Below, in pieces: positions 1-5,301 of a stretch of DNA of 5,337 nt. Source of the stretch: Neisseriaceae bacterium (lineage in GTDB: Bacteria; Pseudomonadota; Gammaproteobacteria; Burkholderiales; Neisseriaceae); contig JASLBZ010000178.1 in assembly GCA_030146285.1 (NCBI GenBank), forward strand, positions 1-5,337, written 5' to 3'. Under the pieces are notes generated by a model, which saw nothing but the letters and a program-made list of their open reading frames with translations, searched no databases and had not been told where the DNA came from. The stretch's first letter is position 1. The number at the start of each line of letters is the position of its first letter. Made by a program: the position numbers and the translations under genes.

Positions 1-86
1 CTCATCAAGTTTTAACAAACAAAGCTTGCGGTTTGATTTTAATTGAAACAATACTGAATCTTATCTATTTGATGAAGTAAACATAT

Positions 87-116
87 TTTAAACTGTTACT
101 CAACTTTAAACCGTTA
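87..116 (+). repeat. 12-bp direct repeat upstream of the DUF805 gene
   Basis: Two near-identical 12-mers, TTTAAACTGTTA (87-98) and TTTAAACCGTTA (105-116), match at 11 of 12 positions. They are 18 bp apart start to start and end directly before the ribosome binding site of the gene starting at 126. Tandem half-sites of this kind can bind a regulator. The region is AT-rich and the repeat is short, so chance is a real alternative. I see no convincing -35/-10 pair in 1-125. Confidence 0.4.
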
Positions 117-125
117 GGATGGCAT

Positions 126-728
126 ATGAAGGGCCAAATTATAGAATTTCAGATTCAAAGCAATATTGGCATTATCATGGGTGAAGATGGGAATCGCTAT
201 GAATTTATGGCTGATGAATGGAAAGAACAATCAAAACCCATGAGGGGCTTAAAAGTCAATTTTAATGCCCAAGGGTCTCAGGCAATCGCCGTTTATCGGG
301 TAATCGCTAACCGACAAGAAACCCAGTTTACTGAAATAAACTCAGCTTCAAGTTACTCATCAAATGATGAAAACCATGGCCCATTCGATTGGTATGTTTC
401 AGCGTTCAAGAATTACGCTCAGTTCAGTGGTCGCTCACAAAGGCGTGCTTATTGGTTTTTTGTCTTATTTAACATGATTGCAGCATTTGTAACAGCGTTT
501 ATTGATGGGTTTATTTTTGGTGAGCCATCTGTATTTTATGGCTTATATGCCCTTGTAGCCTTGATTCCAGGTATTGCTGTTAGTATTCGTCGTTTACACG
601 ATATCGGAAAATCAGGTTGGACTATGCTATTTGGTTTGATTCCGCTGATCGGTCCTATTTTATTACTGATTTGGTTCGTTCAGCCAAGTGAGGCTTATGA
701 AAACCAATACGGTCCTTATCAGCCGTAA
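126..728 (+). CDS. DUF805 inner-membrane protein with degenerate cold-shock-like N-terminal domain
   Basis: The protein has 200 residues in two parts. Residues 1-60 resemble a cold-shock/OB fold (MKGQIIEF, then IGIIMGEDGNRYEF where RNP1 would be), but the aromatic residues that contact nucleic acid in true cold-shock proteins are mostly absent. Residues 61-85 form a polar linker. Residues 86-200 are a DUF805 domain, with the family motifs GRSQRRAYW (102-110), RRLHDIGKSGW (155-165) and a closing QYGP (194-197). Hydrophobic segments lie at about 110-131, 136-152 and 166-185, so it should sit in the cytoplasmic membrane. The ATG at 126 follows AGGA (116-119) at a good distance; the ATG at 119 is out of frame. 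The molecular function of DUF805 proteins is unknown. The gene appears monocistronic and convergent with leuA. Confidence 0.88.
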   Translation: MKGQIIEFQIQSNIGIIMGEDGNRYEFMADEWKEQSKPMRGLKVNFNAQGSQAIAVYRVIANRQETQFTEINSASSYSSNDENHGPFDWYVSAFKNYAQFSGRSQRRAYWFFVLFNMIAAFVTAFIDGFIFGEPSVFYGLYALVALIPGIAVSIRRLHDIGKSGWTMLFGLIPLIGPILLLIWFVQPSEAYENQYGPYQP

Positions 729-736
729 TTCCAGTC

Positions 737-765
737 AAAAAAAAGCCGCCTTATGGGCGGCTTTT
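737..765. terminator. Bidirectional rho-independent terminator between the DUF805 gene and leuA
   Basis: A perfect 10-bp stem pairs AAAAGCCGCC (741-750) with GGCGGCTTTT (756-765) around a 5-nt loop. On the minus strand the stem is followed by eight Ts (A-run 737-744), so it should stop leuA transcription strongly. On the plus strand it ends in four Ts and should also stop the DUF805 transcript. It lies 8 bp after the DUF805 stop and about 50 bp after the leuA stop. Confidence 0.92.
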
Positions 766-772
766 CCAATCC

Positions 773-788
773 AATCGTGATAACGATT
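773..788. repeat. Small inverted repeat in the leuA 3' untranslated region
   Basis: AATCGT (773-778) and ACGATT (783-788) form a perfect 6-bp inverted repeat around a 4-nt loop. It sits between the leuA stop and the main terminator and would fold as a small hairpin at the end of the leuA mRNA. It has no T-run, so it is at most an accessory stability element. It could also be chance. Confidence 0.35.
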
Positions 789-815
789 AAATTTGAATCT
801 CAACAATGTTCACCA

Positions 816-2606
816 TCAAACCATGCCTTGTGCACGAATGCGCGAACCAATGTTTTCTAACTTATTCAATGCTGACAAGTATGCTTTGGCACTGGCAACG
901 ATTACATCCGTATCTGCCCCTTGGCCATTAACAATATTGCCATTTTTACTTAAACGAACAGTCACTTCACCTTGACTTTCCGTACCTGCGGTAATCGCAT
1001 TAACAGAATACAATTGCAATTCAGAATCGCTGTTGGCGATGCTTTCAATCGCTTTGAATACCGCATCAACAGGGCCTGAACCATTTTGCAATGAACGAAC
1101 TTCTTTGTTGTTTTCTTCAAAAACGATTTCTGCTGTTGGCTGCTCGCCTGTTTCGGTCTGAATGCGCAAAGAAACATAACGATAACGCTCATTACCAGTG
1201 CTTAAACTGTCGTCTGACACCAATGCATACAAATCTTCATCGAAAATTTCACGCTTTTTATCTGCTAACTCTTTAAAATTCGCAAAAGCAGCATTCAAAG
1301 CTTGTTCACTTTCCAAAACAATACCTAAATCTTGTAATTTACTTCTGAAAGCATTGCGACCTGATAGCTTGCCCAAAGTCAGGCGGTTATTGCTCCAACC
1401 TACAGATTCCGCAGACATGATTTCATAGGTTTCACGGCATTTTAAAACACCATCTTGGTGAATACCTGATTCATGTGCAAAAGCATTTGCACCCACAATC
1501 GCTTTATTCGGTTGCACAGGATATCCCGTAATGGTTGAAACCATTTTTGAGGTTGGTACAATTTGTGTGGCGTCGATATTCACATCCAAGCCAAACAAAT
1601 CATGGCGTGTTTTCAGTGCCATCACAATTTCTTCTAAGCTAGCATTGCCTGCACGCTCACCCAAACCATTAATGGTACACTCGACTTGTCGTGCACCACC
1701 TTGAACGGCAGCCAAAGAGTTCGCCACAGCCATGCCCAAATCGTTGTGACAATGGCTAGACCAAATCACTTGATCACCGCCTTTGGTCATGTTGATTAGG
1801 TCACGAAAGAACTGTTCGGTTTTATAAGGTACAGAATAACCCACGGTATCGGGGATATTAATGGTGGTCGCACCAGCGCTAATCACTTCACCACAAATTT
1901 CAGCCAAGAATGTCAAATCAGACCGCAACGCATCCTCACAAGAGAATTCAACATCACTGGTGTATTCTGTTGCAATTTTGACCGCGTTAACAGCTGCCGC
2001 AATCACCTCTTTTGGCTTCATTTTTAATTTTTGCTCCATGTGTAAAACGCTGGTTGCGATAAACACATGAATGCGTTGTTTGGCAGCCTTGCTAATAGCC
2101 TCTCCTGCTGCACGCACATCTTTTTCATTGGCTCTGGCTAAAGAGCACACAGTCGATGTCTTAATGGCTTCTGCAATGCTCGCAATGGCATCAAAATCCC
2201 CTGGACTGGCAGCAGCAAAACCTGCTTCAATCACGTCAACACCTAATTTTTCTAATTGTCGAGCAATGCGCAGCTTCTCATCTTTGGTCATGGCTGCACC
2301 TGGAGATTGTTCTCCATCTCGTAGTGTTGTATCAAATATAATGACGCGTTTGTTCTCAGTCATATGTCGTTCCAATGGCTCTGTAGCTCTATTTTTTAGA
2401 AAAGTATTCAAATCAATAGGACGTCCTTGAATTTCAGCCAAAGTGGTCATCTGCTCCAGTTTTGCCAGAGGCATAGATCCACGTGTTCGCCATTTGTAAA
2501 TGGCTGCCGTACTAATGCTGTCATCTGGGAATTGCTCTTTTAGAGCAGAAGACAATGCATTAACACCACCAAAATAGTCGATAAGACGTTCAATATCGAT
2601 TTGCAT
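816..2606 (-). CDS. leuA: 2-isopropylmalate synthase (LeuA) with N-terminal HTH domain fusion
   Basis: LeuA condenses acetyl-CoA with 2-oxoisovalerate to give 2-isopropylmalate, the first committed step of leucine synthesis (EC 2.3.3.13), in the cytoplasm. From the ATG at 2606 the product has 596 residues. Residues 1-72 are a Cro-like HTH domain. The TIM-barrel domain begins near 82 with FDTTLRDGEQSPG (91-103; catalytic R96, metal ligand D97). HCHND (285-289) gives the metal-binding histidines, GLGERAGNA (314-322) the asparagine ligand, and FAHESGIHQDG spans 376-386. The C-terminal ~150 residues, with NGSGPVDA, form the leucine-binding allosteric domain. This start is chosen because AAAGG (2613-2617) lies 6 nt upstream. 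The frame is open further up to a TTG at 2720 and an ATG at 2663, both without a good Shine-Dalgarno. An internal ATG at 2363 would give a standard 515-residue LeuA. The enzyme call is very secure; the start is less so. Confidence 0.93.
   Translation of the reverse strand: MQIDIERLIDYFGGVNALSSALKEQFPDDSISTAAIYKWRTRGSMPLAKLEQMTTLAEIQGRPIDLNTFLKNRATEPLERHMTENKRVIIFDTTLRDGEQSPGAAMTKDEKLRIARQLEKLGVDVIEAGFAAASPGDFDAIASIAEAIKTSTVCSLARANEKDVRAAGEAISKAAKQRIHVFIATSVLHMEQKLKMKPKEVIAAAVNAVKIATEYTSDVEFSCEDALRSDLTFLAEICGEVISAGATTINIPDTVGYSVPYKTEQFFRDLINMTKGGDQVIWSSHCHNDLGMAVANSLAAVQGGARQVECTINGLGERAGNASLEEIVMALKTRHDLFGLDVNIDATQIVPTSKMVSTITGYPVQPNKAIVGANAFAHESGIHQDGVLKCRETYEIMSAESVGWSNNRLTLGKLSGRNAFRSKLQDLGIVLESEQALNAAFANFKELADKKREIFDEDLYALVSDDSLSTGNERYRYVSLRIQTETGEQPTAEIVFEENNKEVRSLQNGSGPVDAVFKAIESIANSDSELQLYSVNAITAGTESQGEVTVRLSKNGNIVNGQGADTDVIVASAKAYLSALNKLENIGSRIRAQGMV
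2361..2373 (-). promoter_or_regulatory. Possible internal translation start within leuA
   Basis: The ATG at 2363 is preceded by TTGGAACGACAT, with GGA (2371-2373) 7 nt upstream, a workable Shine-Dalgarno. Starting here gives MTENKRVIIFDTTLRDGEQ and a 515-residue protein, the usual length of this LeuA class. The metal ligands then number D16, H204, H206 and N240, the spacing expected for a stand-alone LeuA. It may be the true start, a second start or inactive; sequence alone cannot decide. Confidence 0.45.
2391..2606 (-). other. N-terminal HTH (Cro/YdaS-like) domain of the LeuA fusion
   Basis: These codons encode residues 1-72 of the long LeuA form. The pattern is that of a small Cro-type helix-turn-helix: FGGVNALSSALKEQFP (12-27) as first helices and turn, then a recognition-helix-like ISTAAIYKWRTRGSMP (31-46) with the characteristic 'A-x-x-W-R-x-R-G-x-x-P' arrangement (W39, R40, R42, G43), and a third helical part ending DLNTFLKN (65-72). 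A short polar linker (RATEPLERH, 73-81) joins it to the enzyme. DNA binding is inferred from the fold pattern; no stop codon or frameshift separates the domain from LeuA. Confidence 0.72.
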
Positions 2607-2612
2607 AAAAGA

Positions 2613-2617
2613 CCTTT
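2613..2617 (-). promoter_or_regulatory. Ribosome binding site for the long form of LeuA
   Basis: On the minus strand AAAGG stands 6 nt before the ATG at 2606. This is the best Shine-Dalgarno among the candidate starts and is why the HTH domain is judged to be translated with the enzyme. It abuts, and shares one base (2617) with, the first copy of the repeated element TTTTTGGACAA, so a protein bound there could also block translation initiation or early transcription. Confidence 0.7.
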
Positions 2618-2627
2618 TGTCCAAAAA
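2617..2627 (-). repeat. Repeated 11-bp element, copy 1 (leuA-proximal)
   Basis: Read on the leuA strand this is TTTTTGGACAA, an exact copy of 2757-2767. With its flank it forms an imperfect palindrome, TTTTGGACAAAA, whose arms TTTTG and CAAAA are complementary. It lies between an AT-rich TATATA stretch (about 2627-2636) and the leuA ribosome binding site, where an autoregulatory operator would be expected. No binding protein is known; the fused HTH domain is a candidate by inference only. Confidence 0.45.
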
Positions 2628-2756
2628 TATATATAATTGTTGATTCGTAAGCTTGATATGCATACTACTGGATAAATTAGACACAATGCAACCACTTTTT
2701 ACAAAAAAGTTCAAAAACAATATCTTTTATGATTTTTTTATTATTTTGTAGACTTA

Positions 2757-2767
2757 TTGTCCAAAAA
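2757..2767 (-). repeat. Repeated 11-bp element, copy 2 (methyltransferase-proximal)
   Basis: This is an exact second copy of TTGTCCAAAAA (plus-strand reading), 140 bp from copy 1. A looser relative, GTTCAAAAA, is at 2709-2717 between them. Copy 2 lies roughly 45-55 bp before the start of transcription expected for the divergent methyltransferase operon and upstream of any leuA promoter. That position would suit a shared or looping regulatory site. Confidence 0.4.
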
Positions 2768-2792
2768 GACGAATCTGCAATAAACTCATGTC

Positions 2793-2808
2793 TTGCGTTA
2801 TAATGCAA
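2793..2808 (+). promoter_or_regulatory. Promoter -10 of the methyltransferase operon inside a near-palindrome
   Basis: A perfect TATAAT occurs at 2799-2804, about 33 bp before the start codon at 2837. The best -35 candidates (for example CTGCAA at 2775-2780, 18-bp spacing) are poor. The -10 box sits in TTGCGTTATAATGCAA, a 16-bp palindrome with a single mismatched pair (7 of 8 pairs) and outer arms TTGC/GCAA. A weak -35 and an operator-like -10 suggest a regulated promoter, though this is not shown. Confidence 0.5.
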
Positions 2809-2836
2809 TTAATTCAAATGCTTTTAGAGAAAAACC

Positions 2837-3979
2837 ATGTCGCAGCAACTCAATTGGACAGAAAAACAACAACAGCATTTTGCACTGTGGATTTCTGAGA
2901 ACAGCCACAAAGCGCCCAAAAATATCATCTTGGCTAGCAATAACTTAAATGCAGATGATGCCATTGCTCTGGCTAATGCCAATACCGGCTTTATTTGGCA
3001 AAGTGATTTCCACCAAGCCAAACAATTGTTGGCAGCCATGAAGCGCCGCTTACAAAACACCAAAAAAAAAGCGAAAGTACCTGATAATATTGGGGAACGT
3101 TTTCACCGCCACCGCATGCAACAAGGACAAATCAGTCGCATTTTGTCGCATTTATTGGTTCGAGTCTCACCAAACTTTGTACTGGACTTACCTCGTGCAC
3201 CGGACATACAGGCAGCCTTAACATCGGCAGGCATCCGAACACCTGAACAGGATATCTTGATTCCATTACAAGCATTATTAGGCTACATTGGTGCGCATGA
3301 GTGGTACAAACAAGGTGTCAGTATTCTCGCACTGGACAAACACAAAATTCACGTTCCTTTTGGTGTTTTCTCACCACTACGAGGTGAGTATTTGGATTTA
3401 CTAATGCAAGCGACCTTACCAACTCATGCCAAAGTTGCATTGGACATTGGTACGGGAAGTGGTGTATTGGCGGCTATTTTGGCTAAAAAAGGCATGGAGA
3501 AAATCATTGCCACAGACAATAGCCCTATTGCCATCCAAACCGCCAAAGACAATATTGAGCGCCTGGGCTTGAGTGATCAAGTTACAATCTTAGAACAAGA
3601 ATTCTTCCCCAATGAAACAGCAGATATCATTGTCTGCAATCCACCTTGGCTACCGGCAAAACCATCAAGCACCATTGAAACTGCTTTGTATGACCCTGAC
3701 AGCAAAATGTTACTGGGTGTATTACAACAAGCCAAAGAGCATTTAGGCCCCCATGGTCAGCTGTGGATTGTAATGTCCGACTTAGCAGAGCATCTGGGTC
3801 TTCGTTCAACAAGCTTTTTGGAAGATGCTTTTACCAAACATGGCTGGACAGTGGTAAATCAACTTAAAACCCAAGCCAAACACAATAAGGCACAAGACAG
3901 TGACGATACCTTGGCCTTTGCCAGAGAAAAAGAAGTGACTTCTTTGTATATTTTGAAACGGATGCCAACTAATCAGTAG
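2837..3979 (+). CDS. Class I SAM-dependent methyltransferase with NPPW motif, substrate unknown
   Basis: The product has 380 residues. Residues 1-180 are a mostly helical N-terminal region with a basic stretch around 69-95 (KRR, KKK, RFHRHR) that could contact nucleic acid. The Rossmann methyltransferase domain follows: glycine-rich SAM motif I ALDIGTGSG (201-209), acidic residue D227 for the ribose, and motif IV DIIVCNPPW (263-271). NPP(Y/F/W) is typical of enzymes that methylate amide or exocyclic amino nitrogens, such as PrmB/PrmC (protein glutamine) and RlmF/RlmG (rRNA). It is longer than PrmB (about 310) and similar in size to RlmG, but I cannot assign it to either. The ATG has a weak AGAG Shine-Dalgarno (2826-2829). 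It is the first gene of a two-gene unit, divergent from leuA, and carries an A9 tract at 3062-3070 encoding three lysines. Confidence 0.85.
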   Translation: MSQQLNWTEKQQQHFALWISENSHKAPKNIILASNNLNADDAIALANANTGFIWQSDFHQAKQLLAAMKRRLQNTKKKAKVPDNIGERFHRHRMQQGQISRILSHLLVRVSPNFVLDLPRAPDIQAALTSAGIRTPEQDILIPLQALLGYIGAHEWYKQGVSILALDKHKIHVPFGVFSPLRGEYLDLLMQATLPTHAKVALDIGTGSGVLAAILAKKGMEKIIATDNSPIAIQTAKDNIERLGLSDQVTILEQEFFPNETADIIVCNPPWLPAKPSSTIETALYDPDSKMLLGVLQQAKEHLGPHGQLWIVMSDLAEHLGLRSTSFLEDAFTKHGWTVVNQLKTQAKHNKAQDSDDTLAFAREKEVTSLYILKRMPTNQ

Positions 3980-4006
3980 CCTGCAAGACAACAATAAAGG
4001 AATGTT

Positions 4007-4465
4007 ATGCAAATTTGGGTTGATGCCGACGCATGTCCAGTGGTCATCAAAGATATTTTATTTCGTGCAGCTGTGCGTGAAGAGGTGAGTGTCACACTTG
4101 TTGCCAATCGCAGCATGCACACACCACCTTCGCCTTACATCAAAAGTAAAGTGGTTGCCCATGGCTTTGATGAGGCTGACAATGAAATTGTGCGCTTAAT
4201 TGAATTGAATGATCTGGTGATTACTTCTGATATTCCTTTGGCTTCGGATGCTTTGCACAAACAAGCCATTGTGATTAGCTCTCGTGGCGAGCCATTTACC
4301 GAAGAAACCATACAAGAGCGACTCACCATGCGTGACTTTATGGACACCATGCGTGGAAGTGGCATTCAAACAGGAGGCCCTGCTCCTTTATCTGCCAAAG
4401 ACCGACAATCATTTGGGCAAAGTTTGGATAAGTGGCTGCATTTACGCCGACGCTTATCCACATAA
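4007..4465 (+). CDS. YaiI/YqxD family protein (DUF188, UPF0178)
   Basis: The product has 152 residues, the normal length for this family, whose fold is related to PIN-domain nucleases; its biological role is not established. Family motifs are complete: WVDADACPV (4-12), FDEADNEIV (54-62), DLVITSDIPLA (69-79), SRGEPF (92-97) and TGGPAPL (122-128). The acidic residues D6, D8, D55, D58 and D75 cluster as expected for a PIN-like metal site. There is no signal peptide or membrane segment, so it should be cytoplasmic. The start is clear: AAAGGA lies 5 nt before the ATG, and an ATG 5 nt earlier is out of frame. It begins 27 bp after the methyltransferase stop with no terminator between, so the two are very likely co-transcribed. 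A strong hairpin follows the stop. Confidence 0.93.
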   Translation: MQIWVDADACPVVIKDILFRAAVREEVSVTLVANRSMHTPPSPYIKSKVVAHGFDEADNEIVRLIELNDLVITSDIPLASDALHKQAIVISSRGEPFTEETIQERLTMRDFMDTMRGSGIQTGGPAPLSAKDRQSFGQSLDKWLHLRRRLST

Positions 4466-4474
4466 GCCCAGTAC

Positions 4475-4511
4475 AAAAAAAAACAGCAACCAAGACAGTT
4501 GCTGTTTTTTT
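4475..4511. terminator. Bidirectional rho-independent terminator between the DUF188 gene and the GntR gene
   Basis: CAGCAAC (4484-4490) pairs with GTTGCTG (4498-4504) around the loop CAAGACA. A run of nine As precedes the stem (4475-4483) and seven Ts follow it (4505-4511); these can extend the stem and supply the U-tract in either direction. It lies between two convergent stop codons (4465 and 4514) and should end both transcripts. Confidence 0.92.
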
Positions 4512-4513
4512 AT

Positions 4514-5188
4514 TTATTTGACAGTTTTTTTCTTACTCGGATCTTGTAAGTAATGTACCAATGCATCGCTTGCCGACATAATGTGTTCATATACAAACTG
4601 GCCTGCTTCTTCAAATTTAGCTTCTTGGCACAATCGTAAGATGTGCTCATGTTCTTGCTGTTCTACCAACTGAGCAGAGGTCATGAAGTCTTGCATGTGT
4701 GTATAACGCTCTGTTTGACTGAACAATTGACGAATCAACTGCACAGTCCGTGGGCGAATGGGCATATCATAAAATGACATGTGAAAAAGTGCATTGTAAT
4801 GATTCCAACTTTGAATGTCTTCTTCTGCCGCAGCAGTACCCAATTTATTCAAATACTCTTCACAAGTTGCCCAGTTTTTAGCCGTGAGCAAAGGCCCTGC
4901 ATCTACCAATAAATCACGCTCTAACAAAGCACGCATTTTCAGCAGCTCTTGCACATCACTCAAATCCAAACTGACAACGCGTGCGCCTTTGTGATTGTCA
5001 ATTTTAATCAAACCTTCTGCATCCAATTGGCGAAGTGCCTCACGCAATGGTACACGAGAAATGCCATATTCTTGCGATAAGGCCTCTTGCAAAAGAGGCG
5101 TCCCCCCCTCAAGCTCACCCGATAAAATACGCTCACGCAATGAATCGGCTGTTGCTTCAGATAAGGTTTGACGCTTAATTAAAGTCAT
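4514..5188 (-). CDS. GntR family transcriptional regulator, FCD subfamily
   Basis: The product has 224 residues, typical of the FCD (FadR C-terminal-like) group. Residues 8-73 are the winged helix-turn-helix DNA-binding domain, with the signature SLRERILSGEL (16-26), YGISRVPLREALRQLDAEGLI (41-61) and a wing around HKGARVV (66-72). Residues 78-212 form the all-helical FCD ligand domain. Expected metal-site residues are visible: N132 and H136 (N-x-x-F-H), H180 and H202; the first ligand is often Asp, here Asn. Such proteins sense small organic acids or similar metabolites and usually repress nearby catabolic genes. No catabolic neighbour is in this window, so effector and targets are unknown. 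Its Shine-Dalgarno is weak. A perfect palindrome upstream suggests autoregulation. Codons 27-29 contain a G7 run (plus-strand C7 at 5102-5108). Confidence 0.92.
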   Translation of the reverse strand: MTLIKRQTLSEATADSLRERILSGELEGGTPLLQEALSQEYGISRVPLREALRQLDAEGLIKIDNHKGARVVSLDLSDVQELLKMRALLERDLLVDAGPLLTAKNWATCEEYLNKLGTAAAEEDIQSWNHYNALFHMSFYDMPIRPRTVQLIRQLFSQTERYTHMQDFMTSAQLVEQQEHEHILRLCQEAKFEEAGQFVYEHIMSASDALVHYLQDPSKKKTVK

Positions 5189-5218
5189 AATAATTCACAT
5201 TTCTATGGTATTTGAAGG

Positions 5219-5236
5219 ACTCTGTCACAGAGTATA
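5219..5236 (-). promoter_or_regulatory. Perfect 15-bp palindrome overlapping a possible gntR promoter
   Basis: ACTCTGT-C-ACAGAGT (5219-5233) is an exact inverted repeat with 7-bp arms and a 1-bp centre, starting 31 bp upstream of the GntR start codon. On the gntR strand it overlaps TATACT (5231-5236), a 5-of-6 match to a -10 box, so a bound protein would cover the -10 and start site. A convincing -35 is not visible. The likely ligand is the GntR protein itself, by inference from the family's habit of autoregulation. A TATAAT at 5233-5238 on the plus strand overlaps the same site, so promoter direction is uncertain. Confidence 0.55.
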
Positions 5237-5267
5237 ATGAATATTGTATATCAGATTTAATGGAGAC

Positions 5268-5296
5268 AAAAAAAAATCCAAGCTTTTAACTTGGAT
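5268..5296 (-). terminator. Rho-independent terminator after tRNA-His
   Basis: On the minus strand ATCCAAG (5290-5296) pairs with CTTGGAT (5276-5282) around a 7-nt loop, followed by eight or more Ts (A-run 5268-5276). It begins 5 nt past the encoded CCA end of the tRNA and ends that transcript before the gntR promoter region. Confidence 0.9.
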
Positions 5297-5301
5297 GTTT
5301 G

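Noticed and set aside
1861..2430. Open reading frames on the plus strand opposite leuA
   Set aside because: They mirror the leuA coding frame, lack ribosome binding sites and encode no recognisable domain; leuA on the minus strand is certain here.
2607..2720. Upstream extension of leuA to a TTG at 2720 or an ATG at 2663
   Set aside because: Neither has a good Shine-Dalgarno, the extra residues are low-complexity and unlike any domain, and the stretch overlaps the AT-rich promoter region. The ATG at 2606 has AAAGG at ideal spacing and starts right at the HTH fold.
2607..2836. A leucine leader peptide and attenuator (leuL type) before leuA
   Set aside because: I found no short reading frame with a run of leucine codons and no terminator/antiterminator hairpin pair on the leuA strand.
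2824..3063. Minus-strand open frame opposite the methyltransferase start
   Set aside because: It lies antisense to a well-supported gene, its composition is that of a shadow frame, and it has no family features.
4284..4553. Plus-strand 89-residue frame overlapping the DUF188 gene end and the terminator
   Set aside because: It runs through the terminator hairpin, overlaps two real genes and has no plausible start signal.
5233..5238. TATAAT on the plus strand as a promoter reading toward the tRNA
   Set aside because: There is no plus-strand gene downstream within the window, the best -35 (TTGAAG) is spaced only 15 bp away, and transcription would run antisense to tRNA-His. The minus-strand reading for gntR is more sensible.
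5244..5253. TTGTATATCA as an FCD/FadR-type operator half-site
   Set aside because: The match to TGGTnnnACCA-like sites is weak and expected by chance in such AT-rich DNA; the perfect palindrome next to it is a much better candidate.
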